A DNA stretch of 64,000 nt from Limnomonas spitsbergensis (taxonomy: Eukaryota; Chlorophyta; Chlorophyceae; Chlamydomonadales). Positions 57,029 through 64,000 of this stretch are shown one piece after another (positions within the stretch are counted from its first letter, which is position 1; every line of letters begins with the position of its first letter). The notes under the pieces were generated by a model, which saw only the letters and a program-made list of their open reading frames with translations, searched no databases and was not told where the DNA came from. The position numbers and the translations under genes are program-made. Location: the NCBI GenBank assembly GCA_037349105.1, contig JAYJMM010000112.1:4796501-4860500 (forward strand). The letters run 5' to 3'.

Positions 57029-57483
57029 TGCTTTTGTGTGATGCCTGCAATACAGGTTGGCACATGGACTGCTTGGTACCAGTACTCGAGGAGGTGCCTG
57101 AGGGCGAGTGGTTGTGCCCACACTGCAAGCCAGAAGACAAGGGAGCTGGGCCCGCTGCAGTAGCAGGGCCCCCCACAGAGGAGCGCAGTCTACAGGTCCA
57201 GGGGCGACCGAGCCCAGCGGCCAGAGCGGCTGCCAGGACAGCCCAGGAGGCCGACGTCATGGACAGGCCTGAGGTGGAAGTCATGGCCACCAACCCAGCA
57301 ACAAGGCAAATGGAGCGGGGCATCGCAAGACCAATGGCGAACGGGTTGTATGACATCTCGTACACCACTGGCCGGGGAGAGGCCAATGTCACCCCGAGAG
57401 CAGTTACAAGAAGGGCCAAGGTGGCCAAAGAAGCAGCAAGGGAGGAAGAGGAGTCAGCCCTTGAGGATTTTACCGGGACCTGA
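56815..57483 (+). CDS. PHD-finger ORF overlapping the polyprotein end in the -1 frame
   Basis: The frame overlaps the last 214 bases of the polyprotein and is shifted by -1. The listed start is a GTG; the frame is open further upstream and there is no good ATG before the domain, so expression by frameshift or splicing is more likely than independent initiation. A complete C4HC3 PHD finger lies at 56992-57125: CEVC, CDAC, HMDC and CPHC, with the Trp of EGEWLCPHC. PHD fingers bind histone tails, often methylated H3K4, which would fit chromatin-targeted integration. The C-terminal ~120 residues are Ala/Arg/Glu-rich and unrecognised. No canonical X XXY YYZ slippery heptamer was found in the overlap. 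Confidence 0.7.
   Translation: MACRPTGTLVLEGATGTLVLEGADGLTVTENAVNCSPCHLPNLRGVVDFSGTRPNNSLSCEVCQLPDRGEVMLLCDACNTGWHMDCLVPVLEEVPEGEWLCPHCKPEDKGAGPAAVAGPPTEERSLQVQGRPSPAARAAARTAQEADVMDRPEVEVMATNPATRQMERGIARPMANGLYDISYTTGRGEANVTPRAVTRRAKVAKEAAREEEESALEDFTGT
56828..56881 (+). repeat. 27-bp tandem duplication at the polyprotein/PHD frame overlap
   Basis: Two exact copies of a 27-bp unit starting caacgggaactttggtgctg. In the polyprotein frame it gives QRELWCWKG twice; in the PHD frame, GTLVLEGA-like peptides twice. Being a multiple of 3, it does not itself change the frame. Confidence 0.85.
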
Positions 57484-58390
57484 AGCCCGGAGCGGCAGGG
57501 CCGCTGAGCACGTGACGTCACCCACGCCGTAGCTGGCAAGGAGCGGGCAGGCACCTACAGAGCAGAAATGCAGACGCAGTGCGGCTTGTCCTAGTACCCA
57601 GTAGGCAGCGGGCCGGCAGCCAGCGGACCGAAAACGGAAGATGCAGGAGTAGAGTTACGGCAGCTTAATGAAAATTTGTTTCTCAAATACCGTGGCAGCA
57701 AGGCTACAGTAGTACATAAGTTATGAAAAGGATGAGCGAGGAGAATTAGTCAACTCGAGCAATTATAGCACAGCAGGGGGCAGATCACGCTGCTACGGCG
57801 CACATTTTCTGTGGCCTTTAAAGACCAGGCGGCTATGGCGCAGTGGGGCGAGAGCAGCGGTTGTTCTTAGCTTGACCTGATAACTTTGAAATTTCACTGT
57901 TTGCTAGCCAGTAGTGGGCTGAACAGCTTGAGTTTGTAGGGTTCTGCGCATTGCGCTTCAGCTGAAACTCGGTTGATTTTTTTATTTCTGATTTGAAGAA
58001 GGCCTGAACCAGGCAGATTTTAGAAGGCCCGAACCAGGCAGATTTGTAGAAGGCCTGAACCAGGCATATTTACAGATGATGATTTGAGCTTCTACATACA
58101 TATTTTTCCAGAAGTTTATTTCAGTACCACCCCTTTTTCCGGCTCCCCGCGCATGCCTGGAGGGCTTAACGCTGGGGAGCGGGGGGGCGAGTAAAGTAGT
58201 AGGGGCGGTACCCACGAGACGGAGACTTCCAGGCAGAGATATCCAGTTAGGGACTTACAGATACAGTTATCTTGTTGACACACTCTTGTCTGAAGTACAA
58301 GGAGCATGAGTGTACGGTGATGTACCGTGTTTGTGAGTAGAGGACACCTCTCTAAGGTGTCCTGACCGTAGTTTACGGTATTTACCATAT
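57484..58390 (+). other. 3' non-coding region of the element
   Basis: No ORF of note. Three ~26-bp repeats (agaaggcctgaaccaggca type) occupy 57997-58073. A perfect 8-bp hairpin, AGGACACC/GGTGTCCT with a 7-base loop, is at 58341-58363, followed by ACCGTA-GTT-TACGGT at 58365-58379. The hairpins may act in 3'-end formation or as terminal recognition structures; this is inference. No integrase-like frame is present. Confidence 0.6.
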
Positions 58391-58419
58391 TGGCACGTTT
58401 ACTGCTTTATGGTGCGACA
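58391..58419 (-). repeat. Right terminal inverted repeat
   Basis: Read on the minus strand it begins TGTCGCA and keeps GTA, ACGTG and CA at the same spacing as the left end (20 of 29 identical). Its own hairpin is weaker (GCAC with GTGC). Just inside lie palindromic ACCGTA/TACGGT (58365-58379) and more ACGGT/ACCGT words near 58317-58328, matching words at the left end. Confidence 0.75.
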
Positions 58420-58423
58420 CGTG
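58420..58423. repeat. Target-site duplication CGTG, right
   Basis: Directly follows the element and continues into gtttaaagtaag of array unit 8. If insertion was by recombination at a shared core instead of staggered cutting, the same 4 bp would be the crossover core. Confidence 0.85.
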
Positions 58424-59498
58424 GTTTAAAGTAAGAATAAGTGTAGCACATAGCATGTAACATGTAGAATGTAACTTGAATGGTACAACTTGTAGAATGT
58501 AACTTTCATAGTACAACCTGTAGATGTAACTTTTAACGTGTTGCCTGTAACTTTAAGCATGTCACATGTAGCCAGTAGTATGTAATTCTGTAGCATGTAA
58601 GATCTAACATGTGATCTGCGACTTGCAACTTGCAACTTAGCATGTGAGATGTAGCATGCGCCTTATGTCATGTAACATGTTGCATGCAACATGGAAGCTA
58701 TAGCATGCATCATGTAATTTGTAGCATGTAGCTTGTTATACATGCCTTGCATGATGCAACCTTTAGCCTGTGGCATGCAACGCGTAACATGTGGCGTGCA
58801 ACATGTAGCATGCGGCATGCAAAATGTAATATGTAGCCATGTAACATGTGGCATGTGAGCTGCATCTTGTAACATGTCAATAACGTTACACCTCTGGGCC
58901 CGCTCAAAGTTCGGCCGCGTGGGCGCCCAACTGTTCAGAAGGGAATTAAGGAGGCACTCAAAGGATGAGAGGGGGAAAGGAACAAAAGGAGAGGCCGGGA
59001 AGGCTAAGCAGACCTTGTATAATGTATCATGTAGCATGTAACCATTCAATTGTTACATGTATACTTTAGTGTGCGGCGTGTCATCTGTTGCACGTAGCAT
59101 GTCACCTGTTTTGTACAGCTTAAAACATTTAACTAATTTAACCTGCTTAGATGCACACGGGGCATCATATCGTGGTGGATCTACCAGGATGTGAATATGT
59201 TGATGACGCGCCACTTTTGGGCCCTCCTCAATAGGCTTGGCGGCATGGGCGTCCGAATGTCTGGTTGGGACTTGGGAGAGAAAGTAAAGGAAATACTTAG
59301 TGGAATTAATAAAGGGACCATGCGGAAGGGAAGTCCAGTCCCCAAGCCCCTCTAGAGTCTGGTTCTCAACCATTGTTACCACCGGCATTCTGTATGAGCT
59401 GGGGCATCCCACCCTTGCCTGCCCCGGAACACCGGGTGAATGTCTGTGGCTCTGCCAGAGGGGCCTGCCCAACCTCGCTCCCGTGTGCTTGTGTGGGT

Positions 59499-60208
59499 TT
59501 ATGTCCCTGCCCTGGCTTGGAGCCTCCTAGTGCCGCTTGGGTACATGGAACGGCATATTGTTATTATCGTGAGGTCATTAAGATGCAATTCAGCTTCATC
59601 CCAGATTCCCGGCTGAGGGAGCCTGGAGCAGAGGTCTTGCTTCGAAATCCCTGCAATGATTCGACCGCGGAATGACCAGTAGCCATGCTGGAGTGACCAC
59701 TGTTTTGTGACAGTTGGGTCCTTGAAATCTAGATCTGTCAGGGATTCAGCTTTTATTTGCTGCATGAGGTCTGGACTGGACTCGTTTACTGTGATCGCGA
59801 AAAGCATGAGCGCTGCTGCTTCACCTTGGTATGGCAATCTCGACAGGGAGTCAGCAGGGTTGGTTGCACCGGGCCGGTGGCGGACTGAAAACTGGAACCT
59901 CGACATGAATTCGCTCCATCGCGCTTGTCTTCTGGACATGGTCGGTTGCTTGGTGAAAAATGTCAAGGGATTGTGATCAGTGACAAATGAAAGTCCTTGG
60001 CTGCCCTCAAGATAGCAGCGCCATTCTTTGAGTGCCTTGATGATTCCTAGACTTTCTTGTTCACCTGTGGTGTAATTATGCTCGGCTGGGCTGAACTTGG
60101 AGGAGAAGTACCCCATTTTCTTGGGAAATCAGGAACTAGAGCTAGATCCAGTATGAAATAGACTAGGGAGGCTTTGACCATGTGCTGGCCGTCATAGATT
60201 GATGCTAG
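59499..60208 (-). pseudogene. Truncated pol remnant, unit 8
   Basis: Only the C-terminal part of RNase H (from YFSSKFSPAEHNY onward) and a short piece of the degenerate protease remain, fused across the deletion at 60111/60112. The RT, the shared frameshift and the shared TAA are gone. Private change: TMS for TLS in the KQPT(L/M)SRRQ stretch. Confidence 0.88.
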
Positions 60209-61716
60209 GGACTAGGGGCTGGACTAGGGGAAGTCCACTTCCATCACGGACAGCGGCTGGGTCAATTGAAAGGCTCGGCATTTTGCTGTGTCGCGTAAAT
60301 CTGAAGGAACTAGAAGAGCCCATGCATGTTTAGACAAGGCAGGGGCCGCGATATTTGTTCTCTTGAGCTGGAACTAGTATGGACAGCAGGGAGAGCTGTG
60401 ATTGGAGGAACCAATGCCTGGGGCTGTAGCGACAGCTTGGGGTGGGCAAATATTCGTACTCGCGAAATTAAAAAATGTCTGGGCTGGGCTCGGGCCTGGG
60501 TGCGACTCGGCTGGAATCTGGACTCGATCTCGAACTGTTCCGCCATCGTTACATAACGTGTCAGCAAGGATACGATACATTTTGGTAGATTTGCTTGCAT
60601 AGCTCTGATTGACTGGGTCTGGTAGTATCTCGATTTGCAGAGGAGCTAGGTAGTCAGCGACTGGACATGTGAGTGACTTGAGCTGCAGATACGCGAGAGA
60701 GATGGCAGTATATCGCCCATTATACGCTTGGCTTGTTAAACGCTTGGCTTGGGCAGGGGCAGCAACGGTTGGGCTGCAATGATATCGGCCTGGACTGGAA
60801 TTGCGACGGCAACAACTTGATCCGTCGGGGGTGACAGCAATAGCGACCCCACTGGAAGACATGGAAACAGCTTCATGAGAATTGCGAAGGCAACGCTTAA
60901 TAAGCGGCTGGAAATGGCTAGAAGGGGAGGGGAGCTTGTCGATATGTCGCCTGTAGGCGTTGACAGGTTGTTGTACGACCAGGGGGGGGGGCTTCGCGCA
61001 GTAGCCTGTAGGCGTCGACAGGTTGCGGTACGACAGCATGGGGGGGGGAGCTTCGCGCAGTAGCCTGTAGGCGTCGACAGGTTGCGGTAGAACATCATGG
61101 GGGGGGGGAAGCTTCGCGCCGTAGCCTGTAGGCGTCGACAAGCTGATGCTGAACCCAAGGTGCTTGTCCGCGACATGCGCTAGGTGCTGGGGTGGCTTAA
61201 CTCAACGGAACTCTGAGAGCCGGGTTGCGAGATTGGAAATGAGTGACCATAGCTTGGCTTGACTAGACAGAAGCTTGACACGTATGACAGGGTGGCCCGC
61301 GCGTAATCGCGTCGAACAAATTTTGACGTGGTACATCATGACTGACTGGGACTGAGTTCGTTGCTAGGCTTGGCGCGAAAAAAAATGCTCGGTGGATCAA
61401 TGGCTGGGACTGGGAGATTCCAACAATTTACAATTCCTTTCAATCTGCAACGACTCTTTGATATCTATGTATCTCAAGTTTGATGTTGAGAGATTGGAGT
61501 GCAAAATTGAAGGTCTGGGAGATTCAAGGACTTGATCCTCGAGGAAGCTAGAGGATGCCGGAGGATACTCGAAGACTGGGTACGCGAGGAAACTCGGGGA
61601 TACTGGTTGTGTCCGATGGTTTCCATTCGGGTGGCTCGACACTACGGTAAAGAGACCTTGGCTCGTGAAACAACTGAAGTGATCTACTGCCCGGGAGGGG
61701 ACAAAGACTACTGATA

Positions 61717-64000
61717 CTAGGCTTATATAATTGTATACCTTGCTGGTTAAAATCTCTCTGCAACCTGTAATCGGTAATAACGTGACAGGAGACATGTTAC
61801 TTGCAACCCGTGGTTTAAAGTAAGAATAAGTGTAGCACATAGCATGTAACATGTAGAATGTAACTTGAATGGTACAACCTGTAGAATGTAACTTTCATAG
61901 TACAACCTGTAGATGTAACTTTTAACGTGTTGCCTGTAACTTTAAGCATGTCACATGTAGCCAGTAGTATGTAATTCTGTAGCATGTAAGATCTAACATG
62001 TGATCTGCGACTTGCAACTTGCAACTTAGCATGTGAGATGTAGCATGCGCCTTATGTCATGTAACATGTAGCATGCAACATGGAAGCTATAGCATGCATC
62101 ATGTAATTTGTAGCATGTAGCTTGTTATACATGCCTTGCATGATGCAACCTTTAGCCTGTGGCATGCAACGCGTAACATGTGGCGTGCAACATGTAGCAT
62201 GCGGCATGCAAAATGTAATATGTAGCCATGTAACATGTGGCATGTGAGCTGCAGCTTGTAACATGTCAATAACGTTACACCTCTGGGCCCGCTCAAAGTT
62301 CGGCCGCGTGGGCGCCCAACTGTTCAGAAGGGAATTAAGGAGGCACTCAAAGGATGAGAGGGGGAAAGGAACAAAAGGAGAGGCCGGGAAGGCTAAGCAT
62401 ACCTTGTATAATGTATCATGTAGCATGTAACCATTCAATTGTTACATGTATACTTTAGTGTGCGACGTGTCATCTGTTGCACGTAGCATGTCACCTGTTT
62501 TGTACAGCTTAAAACATTTAACTAATTTAACCTGCTTAGATGCACACGGGGCATCATATCGTGGTGGATCTACCAGGATGTGAATATGTTGATGACGCGC
62601 CACTCCTGGGCCCTCCTCAATAGGCTTGGCGGCATGGGCGTCCGAATGTCTGGTTGGGACTTGGGAGAGAAAGTAAAGGAAATACTTAGTGGAATGAATA
62701 AAGGGACCATGCGGAAGGGAAGTCCAGTCCCCAAGCCCCTCTAGAGTCTGGTTCTCAACCATTGTTACCACCGGCATTCTGTATGAGCTGGGGCATCCCA
62801 CCCTTGCCTGCCCCGGAACACTTGGTGAATGTCTGTGGCTCTGCCAGAGGGGCCTGCCCAACCTCGCTCCCGTGTGCTTGTGTGGGTTTATGTCCCTGCC
62901 CTGGCTTGGAGCCTCCTAGTGCCGCTTGGGTACCTGGAACGGCATATTGTTATTATCGTGAGGTCATTAAGATGCAATTCAGCTTCATCCCAGATTCCCG
63001 GCTGAGGGAGCCTGGAGCAGAGGTCTTGCTTCGAAATCCCTGCAATGATTCGACCGCGGAATGACCAGTAGCCATGCTGGAGTGACCACTGTTTTGTGAC
63101 AGTTGGGTCCTTGAAATCTAGATCTGTCAGGGATTCAGCTTTTATTTGCTGCATGAGGTCTGGACTGGACTCGTTTACTGTGATCGCGAAAAGCATGAGC
63201 GCTGCTGCTTCACCTTGGTATGGCAATCTCGACAGGGAGTCAGCAGGGTTGGTTGCACCGGGCCGGTGGCGGACTGAAAACTGGAACCTCGACATGAATT
63301 CGCTCCATCGCGCTTGTCTTCTGGACAGGGTCGGTTGCTTGTTGAAAAATGTCAAGGGATTGTGATCAGTGACAAATGAAAGTCCTTGGCTGCCCTCAAG
63401 ATAGCAGCGCCATTCTTTGAGTGCCTTGATGATTCCTAGAATTTCTTGTTCACCTGTGGTGTAATTATGCTCGGCTGGGCTGAACTTGGAGGAGAAGTAC
63501 GCGACTGGTCGGCCCTGCTGGGTGAGTACTGCACCGCAACCTGTCATGGATGCGTCAGATACTAGTTCGTAGGGCAAGTCTGGATTCGGGTACGCTAGGA
63601 CTGGAGGTGAAGCTAACGCCTCCTTGATGGCTTCAAATGCTAGGATGGCATCTTCGCCCTTGGTGAATTGTACTTTTTTCTTGGTGAGCTGGTGCAGGGT
63701 AGCCGCTAGTCGCGACAGGTTAGGTAAGAATTTGCGAAAATAATTCGCAAGTCCCAGGAATTGGAGTATGCCTGTGGCATTGGTTGGGAATTCCCACTCG
63801 GTCAGGGTACGAAGTTTTTCTGGGTCTGCGCGCACTCCCTCTTTGGAAAGAATGTGGCCTAGGTACTTGACTTGTTCTTGTAAAAATCTGCACTTCGAAA
63901 AGCGCACTTGCAGCCCGGCTTCACGAATCTTCGTAAACACCTGGTTCAAGTGGTCTAGATGTTATGCTGGGGATTGCGACAGGATGAGGATGTCATCGAT
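61717..64000 (-). repeat. Array unit 9, cut by the window end
   Basis: Starts with the gtatacc variant. The CATG tract has its own form, catgtaacatgtagcatgca, near 62060. It matches units 6 and 7 at the E and N pol variants. The remaining ~2.7 kb of the unit lies beyond 64000. Confidence 0.92.
62888..64000 (-). pseudogene. Dead Ty3/gypsy pol remnant, unit 9 (partial)
   Basis: The RNase H-containing frame runs 63961-62888. The shared TAA is present at 63964-63962, showing that this copy descends from the same dead ancestor. RT and protease lie off the window. Private change: LAATLHQL for LAAPLHQL. Confidence 0.88.

Larger units (their letters stand above)
43355..58419 (+). mobile_element. 15,065-bp element with inverted termini, no LTRs, carrying a retroelement polyprotein
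   Basis: Uninterrupted array units read aacccgtggtttaaag. Here the sequence reads aacccgtg, then TGTCAC...GCGACA, then cgtggtttaaag. This defines the insertion exactly and gives a 4-bp CGTG duplication. The two ends are inverted relative to each other, matching at 20 of 29 positions without gaps. I compared the first ~1.3 kb and last ~1.4 kb by eye and found no direct terminal repeats, so it is not a standard LTR element. It encodes gag-like, RT, RNase H and PHD parts in plus orientation, opposite to the array units. No integrase, DDE transposase or tyrosine recombinase was recognised. A DIRS-like element, a 5' or 3' rearranged retroelement, or a DNA transposon carrying retroelement genes are all possible. 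Confidence 0.85.
43259..61716 (-). repeat. Array unit 8, split by the 15-kb element and internally deleted
   Basis: The unit consists of 43259-43354 and 58420-61716. Without the insert it is about 3,389 bp. A ~1.6-kb deletion, relative to unit 7, joins gaagtac (ending 60111) directly to cccattttc (starting 60112) with no obvious microhomology. It removes RT and part of RNase H. The variant gtatacc follows the unit start, as in units 1 and 9. Confidence 0.93.
8292..64000. repeat. Tandem array of a ~4,998-bp retroelement-derived unit
   Basis: Head-to-tail copies start (at ctaggYttatataattg) at 8292, 13290, 18288, 23287, 28284, 33282, 38252, 43259 and 61717. Spacings of the full units are 4998, 4998, 4999, 4997, 4998, 4970 and 5007 bp. 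Copies differ at only scattered sites by eye. Homology starts abruptly at 8292, preceded by unique sequence. The right end is outside the window. Unit order along the plus strand: CATG-rich tract, ~420-bp ORF, RNase H-RT-protease remnant (minus strand), unrecognised upstream part with a G-run repeat, ~540 bp of low-content sequence, next unit. Confidence 0.95.

Noticed and set aside
43355..58419. Standard LTR retrotransposon
   Set aside because: Comparison of the two ends by eye showed inverted similarity only; a recent insertion should have nearly identical direct LTRs.
43355..58419. Giant virus or Polinton-type element
   Set aside because: No capsid, packaging ATPase or DNA polymerase motifs, and the target duplication is 4 bp, not the 6 bp usual for Polintons.
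59264..59675. Plus-strand ORFs in the array units (76, 100, 89, 128 codons and similar)
   Set aside because: They are antisense shadows of the pol remnant and flanking repeat; their conservation only reflects recent duplication.

Overview
This is eukaryotic nuclear DNA. The left end carries a spliced minus-strand gene for a mitochondrial flavoprotein, introns are filled with minisatellites, and most of the rest is retroelement sequence. A green alga of volvocine type is my best guess, from the style of the Ty3/gypsy-like proteins and the repeat-rich short-exon gene structure. That is inference; nothing in the window fixes the species.

Region 1 (1-7475): seven exons of a sulfide:quinone oxidoreductase (SQR) gene on the minus strand, with the 3' end off the window. 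The splice sites can be read directly, and both redox cysteines and the FAD-binding glycine motif are present. Intron 2 is exactly as long (132 bp) as the period of a tandem duplication that spans it, so it looks like an intron born by duplication. Introns 5 and 6 hold decayed copies of parts of exon 6. Intron 5 also holds an 82-copy, 24-bp minisatellite and a foldback/MITE-like inverted repeat. Positions 7476-8291 are the upstream flank, with no gene recognised.

Region 2 (8292-64000): a head-to-tail tandem array of a ~4,998-bp unit. There are seven full copies, an eighth that is interrupted and internally deleted, and a ninth cut by the window end. Each unit carries, on the minus strand, a dead Ty3/gypsy-type protease-RT-RNase H remnant without integrase. 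It also has a CATG-rich tract and a short G-run repeat. Every copy that retains these regions has the same frameshift and the same in-frame stop just after the RT YIDD motif. The array therefore grew by DNA-level duplication of an already dead element. Variant sites show that copies 2-5 are a younger inner block.

Region 3 (43355-58419): a 15,065-bp element inserted in copy 8, flanked by a 4-bp CGTG duplication. I see no LTRs; its ends are ~29-bp imperfect terminal inverted repeats (20/29 matches) of the form TGTC...GACA. It encodes one very long plus-strand polyprotein (4,114 codons from the first ATG): gag-like region, CCHC knuckle, degenerate retropepsin motif, about 2,100 residues of mostly unrecognised sequence with two more CCHC knuckles and a hydrophobic segment, then Ty3/gypsy-like RT and RNase H. 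An overlapping -1-frame ORF adds a complete C4HC3 PHD finger. I found no integrase, transposase or tyrosine recombinase. A retroelement-type polyprotein inside DNA-transposon-like ends is the most unusual thing in the window. A probable TA-flanked MITE is nested in its 5' leader.
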